Assembly (NCBI GenBank): GCA_938035525.1
Contig: CALHOI010000011.1
Span: 1 to 49,612 of the forward strand
Origin: an uncultured Granulosicoccaceae bacterium
GTDB lineage: Bacteria; Pseudomonadota; Gammaproteobacteria; Granulosicoccales; Granulosicoccaceae
DNA: 49,612 bases
Direction of reading: 5' to 3'
The translations under genes were made by a program, and so were the position numbers. Below the pieces are notes generated by a model. The model was not told the origin of the DNA. It searched no databases and saw only the letters and a list, made by a program, of their open reading frames with translations. Below, one piece after another: positions 7,731 through 16,941 of this stretch (position 1 is its first letter; the number at the start of each line of letters is the position of its first letter).

Positions 7731-8237
7731 TTATCGCTTAGCTAGTTTAACTGGTCCCAACATAGAGCCATTACCAACATTGTCTCGACTTGGTTCGCTT
7801 GCTATTGCATCGTTTGTTCGTAAGTCATTTGATCTAAGTTCACTCGCCCTGTTAAGCGGTGTTAGATTGCTTACGTTGGCGTGTTGCTGTTGCGGAGCGC
7901 TGCCGCCAAGCTCAAACTTGGGTATGTAGGAGCCACTGGTAAGACGTAGAAATACTTTGTGGTCGTTCGTTCTTTCGTAGTACGCAGTTAGGGTGTCACG
8001 AAGGCGTTTGGCAAGCACTCTGACTGACGGGTCGTTTTGTGGGTCGAAAGTGCTCGGCTTGCCCAGTGCATCTACGGCAACAGTGTACGCTTTTATTCTG
8101 TCTGATTTTCCATCGAGCGTTTGCATAACAACGAATTTTAAGAACGCAGACATTTGCGGTGCTGCGGCGAATTTTGCGTCTTGCAAAACAGCTTCCAATG
8201 ATTGTATTACATCTTCTCTTTTACACACACTTTGCAT
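7731..8237 (-). CDS. Small protein with the N-terminal domain of cyclase/TPR-type regulators
   Basis: A 168-aa protein. Residues about 10-110 hold a conserved pattern: MSAFLKFVVMQTLDGKSDRIKAYTVA, then STFDPQNDPSVRVLAKRLRDTL..YY, then LRLTSGSYIPKFE. I know this pattern as an N-terminal domain in larger proteins with adenylate cyclase or TPR parts, where it probably binds DNA. Here the rest is missing and a polar low-complexity tail (about 115-168) follows. No signal peptide or membrane segment is present. It faces away from the surface-protein locus and could regulate it, but that is only inference from position. Start ATG 8237 is followed at once by a plausible helix. Confidence 0.65.
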   Translation of the reverse strand: MQSVCKREDVIQSLEAVLQDAKFAAAPQMSAFLKFVVMQTLDGKSDRIKAYTVAVDALGKPSTFDPQNDPSVRVLAKRLRDTLTAYYERTNDHKVFLRLTSGSYIPKFELGGSAPQQQHANVSNLTPLNRASELRSNDLRTNDAIASEPSRDNVGNGSMLGPVKLAKR

Positions 8238-8670
8238 GATGTACCTCTTGGCTTTTCCGAGTTAAGTTTGCAACTCGTGCTCGTAAGTGACGAATGAAGA
8301 ATCGCGTTAATTACGTAGTCGCTGCAAGAATAGTTCTCTTTTATGGTGTTTAGTGGCCTCTAGGGTTACTTCCGAGCATCAAAATATAATGTCTTTCGTT
8401 GACAGTAGTTTTAGAAAGTAAGTTTTTTGCTAAAAAAATTGTTCTTCTTTATTACTATTCGTTTCCGCTCTTTTCGCTTTTCTTCTTGATATATAGCTCT
8501 ATCAGCGTGAGGGCTCGTTATAGTTTACTACTAAACAGCGTCGTCTATAAATGCAGTTTTCGACACAAGTTAATGCTGTGTTCGATACAACTGTAAGGCG
8601 TGTTACTGGTATTTTGGGTAGTTGTATTTTTATTTCGAACACCAGTAGTGCTTCTCATGCCTACTGTGCA

Positions 8671-8695
8671 CCAAATTGATGCCCAGTCAATTTGG
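8671..8695. promoter_or_regulatory. 9-bp perfect inverted repeat
   Basis: CCAAATTGA (8671-8679) and TCAATTTGG (8687-8695) around a 7-base loop, in the middle of the gene-poor stretch. It has the size and symmetry of a dimeric repressor or activator site. The flanking genes are the reverse-strand regulator-like protein and csrA. Confidence 0.4.
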
Positions 8696-9076
8696 CTGGA
8701 ATTAACTGTATACGGGTATGTAGCTTGTATACATTCAAATCGCTGGCTTTGCCAGCACTAAATGACTCTACGTTGAAGAAACTGCATTTATATATGGGAA
8801 GCATTAGTTACTAGCGTTTACTGCATAACTCACACTGTATCAGTTGATGTAATTTGAAGTGCTAACTCAAATGATGTATTGCAGTAGCCTTACTGTATTT
8901 TTTATATTTAGAATCGAATTTGTTTTTATCATGTGATAAAAATCCTGCTTATTGGTCTTTAGTGAGTCACAACAATAGCAAATAACTGTTTGATCAAATT
9001 GTTAGGGTTATCTGTGTCAATGTTGGCTATCAAACTTGCAACCGAATCCTCACTGTACGAGTTTATGTAGATTGTT

Positions 9077-9101
9077 TTCGTATTCGCGAGTCTTATACGA
9101 A
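9077..9101 (+). promoter_or_regulatory. Inverted repeat upstream of csrA
   Basis: TTCGTAT (9077-9083) and ATACGAA (9095-9101) with an 11-base spacer, ending 37 bases before the csrA start. It may be an operator or a leader hairpin. TTGTTT and TATACG-like hexamers overlap it, so it may sit on the csrA promoter. Confidence 0.4.
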
Positions 9102-9138
9102 TGTCTAGGGAGAACTCAGCGATCAAAAAGGAAACGGC

Positions 9139-9369
9139 ATGTTGATTTTGACTAGAAGGGCAAACGAAAAGATTTTTATTGGCGAAGATATAGTTCTGGT
9201 GGTGCTGGGTATCGAGAACAATCGTGTGAAGCTGGGGCTGCAGGCGCCAAATGAGGTGCCAATACTTCGAGAAGAAATTATCAGTGATGCGCTTAAGGCC
9301 AAACATGATCTCAATAGTGTATCAAAATCGAATGGTAAACAGCCAGCTATCAAGACCGGGACCGGGTAG
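9139..9369 (+). CDS. csrA: Carbon storage regulator CsrA (RsmA)
   Basis: RNA-binding dimer that blocks or stabilises mRNAs by contacting GGA motifs in leaders, controlling the switch between motile and matrix-forming growth. It begins MLILTRRANEKIFIGEDI and has VLGIENNRVKLGLQAPNEV and LREEI, covering the RNA-contact strands 1 and 5 including the conserved Arg before EEI. The 76-aa length is longer than the usual 60-65; the extra tail is polar (LNSVSKSNGKQPAIKTGTG). Several core positions differ from the housekeeping CsrA, so this may be a second paralogue. An AAGGA ribosome site lies 6-10 bases upstream. It immediately precedes the surface-protein locus on the same strand. Confidence 0.92.
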   Translation: MLILTRRANEKIFIGEDIVLVVLGIENNRVKLGLQAPNEVPILREEIISDALKAKHDLNSVSKSNGKQPAIKTGTG

Positions 9370-9380
9370 GGGCCGCCTGG

Positions 9381-9420
9381 CTGACGAATATTCGCACTCT
9401 GGCCGTCAGGCAAGGCTTTT
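9381..9420 (+). terminator. Possible csrA terminator
   Basis: CTGACG (9381-9386) pairs with CGTCAG (9404-9409), followed a few bases later by a CTTTTTGG run. The stem is short and the loop long, so this is weak. A second stem CTTGGTT/AACCAAG (9442-9462) follows. Confidence 0.3.
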
Positions 9421-9550
9421 TGGCTGATTGCCAACACGAGGCTTGGTTCTTGCTCAACCAAGGCAGTTCGTTATTGCAGTGCTCTTGTGAACCCCGGATT
9501 CCATTTTATTGGCGTTAATAAAGCCCGTTTGGGGCACCCGCTTCGCTCAT

Positions 9551-9554
9551 GGAG
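9551..9554 (+). promoter_or_regulatory. Ribosome binding site deciding a GTG start
   Basis: GGAG lies seven bases before GTG 9562. The earlier in-frame GTG 9487 has no such site, and ATG 9583 would cut into the signal peptide. This favours 9562 as the start. Confidence 0.55.
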
Positions 9555-9561
9555 CAGGGCT

Positions 9562-12500
9562 GTGCGCCTGTTTTGGCTTGTTATGTTGCTGCTGCCTGTT
9601 CCTGGGCTTGCAGACACTGTTCTTATTTATTCTTCAGTGAATAATCTCTATGGCGTAAATTTGACGTCGAATCAGGAAACTTTTCTAACCAGCGCCAGCT
9701 TGTCACCCACTGTCAATGCATTGGCGGCGAATTCAACGCACGGTCTAATCTACTACGGCGATCAAACAAGCATCTATTACTGGGATCCTGCTTTGGGGAC
9801 TGGGCCGAATGCGCACGTCCTTATCAATAATTTTGCGAATGGCTTCATTCAAGCGCCTATTAATAACTTGAACAGCACCGGTGGCTCTTATCTGAATGGC
9901 AAATACTATATTGGTTCTGAAACCGATAACGGTTTCATAGAAGGTTTGTACGAATTGACGATGTCTGCTGATGGGCGGCAACTGGTGTCAGCGCGAGAAC
10001 TGGATATTCACGCAGCTTGTCAATGCAGCGAGGTGCAGCTCGGAGGCTTTGGTGATATCGCGGTTATTGATTCCGCTGCAGGGCCGGTTATTTATGGTTC
10101 TTCTGCTGACTTGACTAGTACTAACCAAGGCACGCATGCCGGAATATGGCGATATGAACTTCTAGGTAATTCCTTTACTTTGCTTGCTGACGGTGTGGGC
10201 GGGCAAATGGCCAACACAGTGGATGGTGACATTTACACGAACGTTGGCAACCGTATTCAACAGCTCAACATAAATACAGGTCAGTTATCCAGTCAAACAT
10301 TGTTGGCCACCAGCAATGCCATTTGGGATTTCACTGGCGGATTTAGTTTTGATTTTGGCGATGCACCAGATAGTTATGGTAGTGCTTCTCATCTTGTGGA
10401 AGGTAATGGTGTAAGTGCTGTGCATATAGGACAAAACCCACCTGACAACGAAGCCTATACGCAGCATGCAAGCACGGGTGGTAGCGATGGCGCAGGAGAT
10501 GATCAGAATGGCGTCGATGACGAAGATGCCCTCACTTTTACGCCAGAAATTAGTGTGGGTGACAACGACTTTAACTTAGCGCTCGATTGTGCAGGCGGTC
10601 ACGTGGCAGCCTGGATTGACTTTAATTTAAATGGGACGTTTGATTTTAATGAGCGAAATGCTAATCATCCAGTCCAATGTGGTGCAGGTAGTGCGAATTT
10701 AACTTGGACAGATATTCAAATCACTGGTGCGGGTGTCAGTTATTTAAGGATAAGATCAGCAAACACAGCCAACGATGTGTTTCGGCCAACAGGATTTGCT
10801 ACCAGCGGTGAAGTAGAGGACTACCAGATTAATTTCACTGACGTTAATGCAAGTTTTGGTGGGTGTCCGGTGGGAAGTCAAAGTCATATATATCGTTCCG
10901 TGGATGTACCGAAATCTTATAGTGGCAATCGTAACAACCCAACAGTATCCACAATTGATATACCCGACTCGCTAATAATTACTGACCTAAATGTATTGAA
11001 CTTGGACGCAAGCCACTTAGGACAAAACCGACTGTATTTTGTGTTGGAGCGTAATAGAAATTTTGCTTTCTTGTATGGCAACACGTGTACGCGTAACAAT
11101 AGCTTTAACCTGAATTTTGATGACGAAGCTGCTGGGAGTGCAGGCTGTCCGCCAGGTTCTGGTGATACCTACCTTCCGCAAAGGCCCTTATCCATTTTTG
11201 ATGGTAGTGATGCGCAGGGTGAATGGCAGATGCAGGTTTACAATTTCAACGGCGGTAATCGAGGAACAGTAAACGCTTGGGCCCTGGAAGTTTGCACAGC
11301 GAGTCCGGTGAGCACAGAGCCAAATATTGTGCTGGGAAAAGTTGCTGACGTAGCGGGTCGCGATGTCACGATAACACTGGCTGTAAGTAATAACGGTGAG
11401 CAAGCACTAAATAATATCGAATTACACGATGATCTGGATGCGGTATTTGGCGTGGGAAATTATTCGGTAGTGACGCCACCGGCCATTTTGGTTTCGCCAC
11501 CAGGGTTTTCAGCTAATGCAACGTATTCCGGGCAACCCGGTGCTACTTCATTGCTTATAGCCAATGCGGCTTTACTACCTGCTGAAGAAGTTAGAGTACA
11601 GTTTACGGTTGAAGTGGGCTATAACGCATTGGGTAACAGCAACACGTTTGAAAACCAGGCTATCGTAAGTGCAGTTTCTGAATCATCGGAGGAGATTACA
11701 GATTTATCCAACACCGGCTTTGACTTTTCAGTTGATCAGGATAATCCGACGATTATAACCTTAAACGATAATTTGCAGATTGGTGGATTGGTGTTTGAGG
11801 ATACCTCACTAAGCCAACAAACAGCGCATGACGGTGTTCAGCAAGTTGGAGAGTCTGGCGTGTCGGGCAGGCCGGTTACGATTGTCGATTCGGCTTCGGG
11901 TACTGTGTTGGCAACAGCGGTTACTGTGGCCGATGGCAGTTGGACGGCTAATATTGATCCAGAATACATTGGACAGCTTGTTGATGTGGTTGTTACGTCA
12001 GTATCAGCTTCACAGTTTATAAGTGAGTTACCATTAGATGCTAATAGCAGTAACATTGATGGCAATGTGTCACTGTTGGTTCAGGCTGATTCAAGCAGTA
12101 ACGTGGTATCAGTTGGTTTGGTGAGTAAACCCACATTAGTGCTCTCGCAATCCAGTAATGCGACTCTGGGAGAATCCGTGTTGTACCATCACACTTTTAG
12201 CTCTCCAACATACGGACGGGTTAAGTTTTCAATTGATGCTACGCAATCCAGTCAAGGGGCTGTCTGGGAACAAACGCTTTACCACGATCAAAACTGTAAT
12301 CAGCAGATTGATGGCAGTGACTACCAGATCAATAGCGTTATTGATGTTGTTTACAATGAGTCAGTTTGTTTGACTGTCGATGTGCAAACACCAGCCGACG
12401 GTATTGTGGGTGAGTCGCAAAGTTTGAAACTGACATCAACTATGTTGCCTTCCGATGATAGTGCAAGCAACCATAATGTGAGCTTTACTAATAGCGTTAC

Positions 12501-12855
12501 TGATGTAACGACACTTATCTCAAGCGGGGCGGGAAACCTGGTATTGGATAAGTCTGTTATTAATATCACTAATAACGGTCAGCCGGTAACGCAAAACTCA
12601 GCCAAACCGGGTGATGTTCTCGAGTACACCATTAGCTACCGCAACACTGGCAATGGTGGTATCAATGATCTTGTTATTACTGATGAAGCGCCTGCGTTTA
12701 CACAAATTGAGTCCAGCTCAATTGTATGTGAGCAAACCCCAGCCGCACTTAGCTGTGGTACCAATGTTTCTGGCGCCCAAGTAAATTGGCAATTTCAGGG
12801 CTCGCTGCCTCCAGGCCAGAGCGGCTCTGTTAGTTACAGAGTGCAAATCGACTAA
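9562..12855 (+). CDS. Large secreted protein with GEVED, P-domain, SdrD-like and DUF11 modules
   Basis: From GTG 9562 the 1097-aa product begins with a compact Sec signal (RLFWLVMLLLPVPGLA/DT). Modules in order: a WD/propeller-like region (about 18-260, YYGDQTSIYYWDP); a GEVED domain (about 263-425, starting FGDAPDSYG and ending SGEVEDYQI); a proprotein-convertase P-domain (about 433-585, with EWQMQVYNFNGGNRGTVNAW); a DUF11-like Ig domain (about 587-720); an SdrD B-like domain (GLVFEDTS..DGVQQVGESGV, from about 740); and a final DUF11 domain (KPGDVLEYTISYRNTGNGG, to 1097). There is no membrane anchor at the C-terminus, so it is likely released or held by partner proteins. It is the first gene of the surface locus. 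Start alternatives are 9487 and 9583. Confidence 0.85.
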   Translation: MRLFWLVMLLLPVPGLADTVLIYSSVNNLYGVNLTSNQETFLTSASLSPTVNALAANSTHGLIYYGDQTSIYYWDPALGTGPNAHVLINNFANGFIQAPINNLNSTGGSYLNGKYYIGSETDNGFIEGLYELTMSADGRQLVSARELDIHAACQCSEVQLGGFGDIAVIDSAAGPVIYGSSADLTSTNQGTHAGIWRYELLGNSFTLLADGVGGQMANTVDGDIYTNVGNRIQQLNINTGQLSSQTLLATSNAIWDFTGGFSFDFGDAPDSYGSASHLVEGNGVSAVHIGQNPPDNEAYTQHASTGGSDGAGDDQNGVDDEDALTFTPEISVGDNDFNLALDCAGGHVAAWIDFNLNGTFDFNERNANHPVQCGAGSANLTWTDIQITGAGVSYLRIRSANTANDVFRPTGFATSGEVEDYQINFTDVNASFGGCPVGSQSHIYRSVDVPKSYSGNRNNPTVSTIDIPDSLIITDLNVLNLDASHLGQNRLYFVLERNRNFAFLYGNTCTRNNSFNLNFDDEAAGSAGCPPGSGDTYLPQRPLSIFDGSDAQGEWQMQVYNFNGGNRGTVNAWALEVCTASPVSTEPNIVLGKVADVAGRDVTITLAVSNNGEQALNNIELHDDLDAVFGVGNYSVVTPPAILVSPPGFSANATYSGQPGATSLLIANAALLPAEEVRVQFTVEVGYNALGNSNTFENQAIVSAVSESSEEITDLSNTGFDFSVDQDNPTIITLNDNLQIGGLVFEDTSLSQQTAHDGVQQVGESGVSGRPVTIVDSASGTVLATAVTVADGSWTANIDPEYIGQLVDVVVTSVSASQFISELPLDANSSNIDGNVSLLVQADSSSNVVSVGLVSKPTLVLSQSSNATLGESVLYHHTFSSPTYGRVKFSIDATQSSQGAVWEQTLYHDQNCNQQIDGSDYQINSVIDVVYNESVCLTVDVQTPADGIVGESQSLKLTSTMLPSDDSASNHNVSFTNSVTDVTTLISSGAGNLVLDKSVINITNNGQPVTQNSAKPGDVLEYTISYRNTGNGGINDLVITDEAPAFTQIESSSIVCEQTPAALSCGTNVSGAQVNWQFQGSLPPGQSGSVSYRVQID

Positions 12856-13183
12856 CCAAGCCTGTGTACGGCGGCGGTATATTCGACCGGTACACCGCAC
12901 AAGTTCGTAGGCTCTGGTTAACCAGGATTTTTCCTATTCATGTCGTTTGGTGGCCAATCCAACAACACGCCTGTTTGTCAAAAAATTGCCTCTAATTCGT
13001 CTTGGGTTTTTCTTTAGTTCAGCTCTGCTGCGCTTTGCATTTTTTTGAACTGCTTCACATTTCACTTCAAGTGTTTTCTCGACTACGGCTCATTAACTGC
13101 AACGCATGTGTTGTCGAGCACACCTGCGTAAGTTGCGCACGTATGCCGAAACCTTAAATTTTATATCTATCAGGAGACGTCCC
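12856..13183. other. 328-bp intergenic region
   Basis: No gene seen. It holds the palindrome CTGGTTAACCAG (12914-12925) followed by GATTTTT, listed separately as a possible terminator. The rest is pyrimidine-rich and may contain the promoter of the next gene; no hexamer pair was convincing. Confidence 0.55.
12914..12932 (+). terminator. Weak terminator candidate after the P-domain gene
   Basis: The palindrome CTGGTTAACCAG can form a short stem (CTGG/CCAG, loop TTAA) followed two bases later by TTTTT. The stem is only 4-5 bp, so it is a weak call. Confidence 0.35.
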
Positions 13184-13672
13184 ATGCGAGTTACCTCGCT
13201 CACATTTGTTCTGGCGCTGGTTCTGGGTATTGCAGGCTTTGCCTACGCAAAAGGCCCGGTCACTGGTGAAATCCAGGCATTCATTGTTACCAAAGACAGC
13301 GATGGACAAGAAAAGATCCTACCGGCCGTAGAAACCGTTCCGGGCCAGGTGATGGAATTTCGCATTGTCTTTACCAATAACGGCGAATCTGGTGTGTCAG
13401 GAATCAAAGTTGTTGACCCAATCCCGGAGAACACGCGATTTATTGGTGATTCACACGATGCTGATGTTGCTGCCCGATTTGAAGTCAGCATTGATGGTGG
13501 AGAGTCTTTTGAAGTTGAGCCTGTTGTTCGCTTGGAAACGCAAGCAGATGGTTCTCAGAAAGAAGTGGTTGTACCCCCCGAACAGTACACACATGTGCGT
13601 TGGGTTGCCTCAGAAGAGCTTAAGTCTAAGGGTGGAAAACACAGTTATAGCTACCGCGTGTCAGTGGAATAA
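13184..13672 (+). CDS. Small exported DUF11-like protein
   Basis: A 162-aa protein from ATG 13184 (AGGAGA upstream; the longer frame to 13106 would place 26 residues before the signal). Signal peptide LTFVLALVLGIAGFAYA/KG. The single domain shows the DUF11 Ig-like pattern: PGQVMEFRIVFTNNGESGVSGI, then VVDPIPENTRFIGDSH and a final strand SYSYRVSVE. It is about one DUF11 unit long, while its neighbours have many, so it could be a small subunit or cap of a fibre built by them. Lys/Glu-rich with no cysteine in the mature part. It lies 132 bases before the 1007-aa DUF11 protein. Confidence 0.8.
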   Translation: MRVTSLTFVLALVLGIAGFAYAKGPVTGEIQAFIVTKDSDGQEKILPAVETVPGQVMEFRIVFTNNGESGVSGIKVVDPIPENTRFIGDSHDADVAARFEVSIDGGESFEVEPVVRLETQADGSQKEVVVPPEQYTHVRWVASEELKSKGGKHSYSYRVSVE

Positions 13673-13753
13673 ACACGTTTGAACACGATCATGACATCAG
13701 CACGATGCTAGCTAAGTCATGGCAATAAATGATTGATGTGAAGAGAAACCCGA

Positions 13754-13776
13754 CTTGGAATCCACAACATTCCAAG
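13754..13776 (+). promoter_or_regulatory. Leader hairpin before the 1007-aa DUF11 gene
   Basis: CTTGGAAT (13754-13761) and ATTCCAAG (13769-13776) form a perfect 8-bp stem with a 7-base loop, 28 bases before the start codon. The ribosome site TGAGGATCAG follows and contains an ARGGAU-like CsrA motif. Post-transcriptional control is possible (inference). Confidence 0.45.
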
Positions 13777-13804
13777 ACCAAAGAATTTATTGAGGATCAG
13801 TTAG

Positions 13805-16800
13805 ATGAAGTGGAAATACATGCCACGTAAACCGCTAGCTCAGGCTATTGCGGCTATTGTGGTTGCCGGAGGGATAGGTGCATCAGCACCAGCCGTTTTT
13901 GCTGCAACTGCAGCGGGCACACAAATAAAAAACCTCGCAACCGTAACCTATGAAGATGCTGCCGGTAATGTTTACTCGGCGCAATCAAACGAAGCGATTG
14001 TGACCGTAGCACAGGTTTACTCTGCAACAATTGGAGTAGACGTTGATGCAGCGGCCGCACCGGGTCAAACAGTGTACTTGCCGTATGTGTTAACGAATAC
14101 TGGTAATGGTACAGACACCTTTAACCTAAGCGCAATTAACGGTATTACTGGTGGGGATGCAATAGATGCCTCCGCCATAACCATATACGAAGACGTCAAT
14201 GGTAGTGGTGAGCCTGATGCAGGTGAACCTGCAATAACCAGTATGACGTTGCCCGCCAACGTAGGCAATATCGCAAACCTGGTGGTTGCGGTTGAAGTGC
14301 CTGCTTCGGCAACTGATGGCCAGACATTGGGTATTACCTTAACTGCCGAAGCCTTGGAAGGCGGCACAGCTGCTGTAACCAACAGCGTTAGTGACTTGAG
14401 CACTGGCTTAGGGCGAGATGGTTTGGATGGAACAAACGAATCACTGATTACTGTAACCGGTGATGCTGTACTTGTTACCACAAAGAGTTCGGTGCATAAC
14501 GTTGCTAACAACGAAATCACCTATACGGTTACGGTAAGAAACAACGGTAACCGTCCTGCTAATGATGTTGTTATCTTTGACGGTCTGCCAGAAAATACTG
14601 CGCTGGTTAGTTTTAGTGCCTCAGGTATTTTGGCCAGTAACGGTGATACCGTAGCCGCTGCCGCGCAAATGAATGAATCGGCTCTTTCGCTAGACCTTAA
14701 CGCCGACGGTGATACCAGCGACACAGACGAAGCGTCTCTTGGACTGGACTTAAACACCGATGGTGATACTGGTGACGGTGCAGTGGATGGTGTTTACGCC
14801 ATTGACTCGGTACTGCCTCCGCAAACCACGGTATCCATGACATTTACGGTTTCTTACGACCCTGCTGCATTGGGTGGTGGTTATGTTATCGAGAACCAGG
14901 GTTTTGCTTCTGGTGACACCGATGAAGATAATGCACCCGATACGCTAACGTCATCAAACGTTCGCCAGGATGTTGTTAATCCTAGTTTCGGTGTTGTTAT
15001 TGCCGATACGGGCATTGATGCAAGTCCCGCTGTTAATGACGGTGGTGATGATGATGCAACTGCCAATGACGATCAGTTTGTAGATCAAATTGCTGCTGGT
15101 GGAACGGTTGTGTTTACCAATGTTGTGACCAACAATGGTAATGCAGACGACATTTTTGAACTCGCTGTTGCGCCGGGTAATTTCCCAAGTGGCACTGTGT
15201 TCACGTTTTTCGATGCGTCTGGAACTGTACAGTTGTCAGATTCTAATGGTTCTGGTGTAGACACCGGCGTAATTGCCAGTGGTGCATCAAAGACTATTGT
15301 TGTTAAAGCGCAGTTGCCTTCTTCGGTTTCTGGACCTGCTGCTGGTGGCGCCGAATACCAGGCCACAGTGACAGTCACATCGTCGAACGACACGGCTGCG
15401 ACGCCTGCATCTGACACGACCGCCATCAGTCTGGGCACTATCGTGGCTGCGGCGTCTGATTTACACAACAGTGCCAACGGTACTATTGGTAACGACGAAG
15501 ATCCGCTGGGAGCCGCACCTTATTCTGCTGCTAACACTTATGTTGGCAATGCAGGTGGTACGGTTAATATTCCTTTGTACATTGATAACGAAAGCGGTGG
15601 CCCTGACTCTTATGTGTTGGGTGTTGGTTCAACTTTCGATGGCACGACTCTGGGTGCGTTGCCAGCTGGTTGGTCGGTGCAGTTCTTTATTGGTGATGGT
15701 GCTGGTAACCCTACCGGTGCACCAATTTCGTCAACACCGGCACTGCCAGGCTTAACGCTTAACTTCGAAATCATTGCAGTTGTTTCGATTCCTGCTGATG
15801 GTACGCAGGCTGTCAATAATTTCTCAAGTGATAACGACGCTGATGGTGTGGTCGATACACTGGATGGAAATGGTGATGGCGACGGAGACTATCCGTTGTT
15901 CTTCCAGATTTTATCTCAGAACACGGGCGCTACCGACACGGTGCTTGACGCTGTAGATGTAGATTCGGCCAGAGAATTGACATTGGTTACGCCTAGCTCA
16001 AATCAAGTGGAAGCAGGTGGCACCGTGACCTACGGTCATACGCTAGCTAACAACGGCAACGTTGCTGAAGTTGTGCTCATTAGTGCTACCAACTCTCAGC
16101 CTGGTTGGACTAACTCGGTCAGCATCGACACTGATGGTGATGGTGTTGCCGATACGCCAATCAACACATTGGCGGCTGGTCAAATCACTGTATTGCAAAC
16201 TGACGGTACAACCGTGCAAGTGACTGTTACTGATAGTGACGGCGACGGCATTGCAGAACAGTTCACGCTTGAGCCTGGTGTTAGCATTCCGCTAAGTGTG
16301 TCTGTGTTTGCACCGGCAAATGCTACTGCTGGTCAAACAGATAACCTGACCATTACAGTCACTAACGTTGATCAGGCCGCTGGCGCGCCTGGCGCATCGG
16401 TGAGTGACCAAACCACGGTTGTAGATGGTGCGGTTCGCTTGAGTAAAACTGTTGCGGCTGATTTGGATTGTGATGGCACGGCCGACACAGGTTTTGCCGC
16501 TGTACAAGCCACAGAGGTTGCACCTGGTGAATGTGCCATTTGGCGTGTTGTTGCTGAGAACCAAGGTTCCAGTGATGCCAATAACGTGCTTATTTCAGAT
16601 GCGATTCCAGCGTTCAGTGCTTATGAGCCTGGCAGTTTGAAATATTGCTTGTCTAATGCATGTGTACCAGCAGCTGTGTCTGATACTGCGGGTGATGATG
16701 CTGGAGAAATCACTGGTACCAATATCGTGTATTACGCTGGCGCTAATGCCAATCCTGCTGCTTCTGAAGGCGGGGTGCTAATACCAGGTGAGCAAGCTAC

Positions 16801-16828
16801 TGCTCAATTCAGTGTGAAAGTTCAGTAG
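13805..16828 (+). CDS. 1007-aa exported DUF11-repeat protein
   Basis: The signal peptide (AIAAIVVAGGIGASAPAVFA/AT) is followed by an opening strand (GTQIKNLATVTYEDAAGNVY) also found in the 885- and 2051-aa neighbours. Several DUF11/Ig-like units follow, each with a signature like LTNTGNGTDTF or VTNNGNADDIF, and with Asp-rich loops (DLNADGDTSDTDEASLGL) that may bind calcium. The C-terminal unit has paired cysteines (DLDCDG..GECAIWRV and KYCLSNACVP). The protein ends on a beta strand (QFSVKVQ) with no anchor. It is a close paralogue of the 885-aa protein encoded at 23673-26330. Probable role: structural surface or matrix protein. No enzyme motif is visible. Confidence 0.85.
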   Translation: MKWKYMPRKPLAQAIAAIVVAGGIGASAPAVFAATAAGTQIKNLATVTYEDAAGNVYSAQSNEAIVTVAQVYSATIGVDVDAAAAPGQTVYLPYVLTNTGNGTDTFNLSAINGITGGDAIDASAITIYEDVNGSGEPDAGEPAITSMTLPANVGNIANLVVAVEVPASATDGQTLGITLTAEALEGGTAAVTNSVSDLSTGLGRDGLDGTNESLITVTGDAVLVTTKSSVHNVANNEITYTVTVRNNGNRPANDVVIFDGLPENTALVSFSASGILASNGDTVAAAAQMNESALSLDLNADGDTSDTDEASLGLDLNTDGDTGDGAVDGVYAIDSVLPPQTTVSMTFTVSYDPAALGGGYVIENQGFASGDTDEDNAPDTLTSSNVRQDVVNPSFGVVIADTGIDASPAVNDGGDDDATANDDQFVDQIAAGGTVVFTNVVTNNGNADDIFELAVAPGNFPSGTVFTFFDASGTVQLSDSNGSGVDTGVIASGASKTIVVKAQLPSSVSGPAAGGAEYQATVTVTSSNDTAATPASDTTAISLGTIVAAASDLHNSANGTIGNDEDPLGAAPYSAANTYVGNAGGTVNIPLYIDNESGGPDSYVLGVGSTFDGTTLGALPAGWSVQFFIGDGAGNPTGAPISSTPALPGLTLNFEIIAVVSIPADGTQAVNNFSSDNDADGVVDTLDGNGDGDGDYPLFFQILSQNTGATDTVLDAVDVDSARELTLVTPSSNQVEAGGTVTYGHTLANNGNVAEVVLISATNSQPGWTNSVSIDTDGDGVADTPINTLAAGQITVLQTDGTTVQVTVTDSDGDGIAEQFTLEPGVSIPLSVSVFAPANATAGQTDNLTITVTNVDQAAGAPGASVSDQTTVVDGAVRLSKTVAADLDCDGTADTGFAAVQATEVAPGECAIWRVVAENQGSSDANNVLISDAIPAFSAYEPGSLKYCLSNACVPAAVSDTAGDDAGEITGTNIVYYAGANANPAASEGGVLIPGEQATAQFSVKVQ

Positions 16829-16856
16829 TTTTTTGTATCTGTAAACAGAATTGTCT

Positions 16857-16872
16857 CGCCGGTTTGCCGGCG
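16857..16872 (+). promoter_or_regulatory. Intergenic GC hairpin
   Basis: CGCCGG-TTTG-CCGGCG is a perfect 6-bp stem, extendable by CTC/GGG with one wobble. It lies 28 bases after the DUF11 gene and lacks a T-run, so it is more likely an mRNA stabilising or attenuating element than a full terminator. Confidence 0.4.
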
Positions 16873-16941
16873 GGGCATGTCTGAATTTATCCGATTTTTT
16901 AATCGTCCTTTTTCCAAACATTCAGTTAAAGAGCTTGCGCT

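Larger units (their letters stand above)
8238..9138. other. 900-bp stretch without convincing genes
   Basis: More AT-rich than its neighbours, with only short unsupported frames. It holds a 9-bp inverted repeat (8671-8695), a hairpin GCTGGC-TTT-GCCAGC (8742-8756) and an inverted repeat before csrA (9077-9101). The length and structure suit a long regulatory leader or a small RNA, but no terminator or promoter pair could be fixed. Confidence 0.6.

Noticed and set aside
8399..8596. A 65-aa + strand frame in the gene-poor stretch
   Set aside because: No ribosome site, no domain, an odd composition (Phe/Leu/Ser/Tyr) and AT-rich surroundings. Probably chance.
8742..8756. Hairpin GCTGGC-TTT-GCCAGC as a terminator
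   Set aside because: No T-run on either side, and no gene ends close by.
8959..9306. A 115-aa reverse-strand frame over the csrA start
   Set aside because: It overlaps a well-supported csrA for most of its length and shows no family features.
13106..13183. A longer start for the small DUF11-like protein
   Set aside because: The extra 26 residues precede a complete signal peptide, and the ribosome site AGGAGA sits right before ATG 13184.
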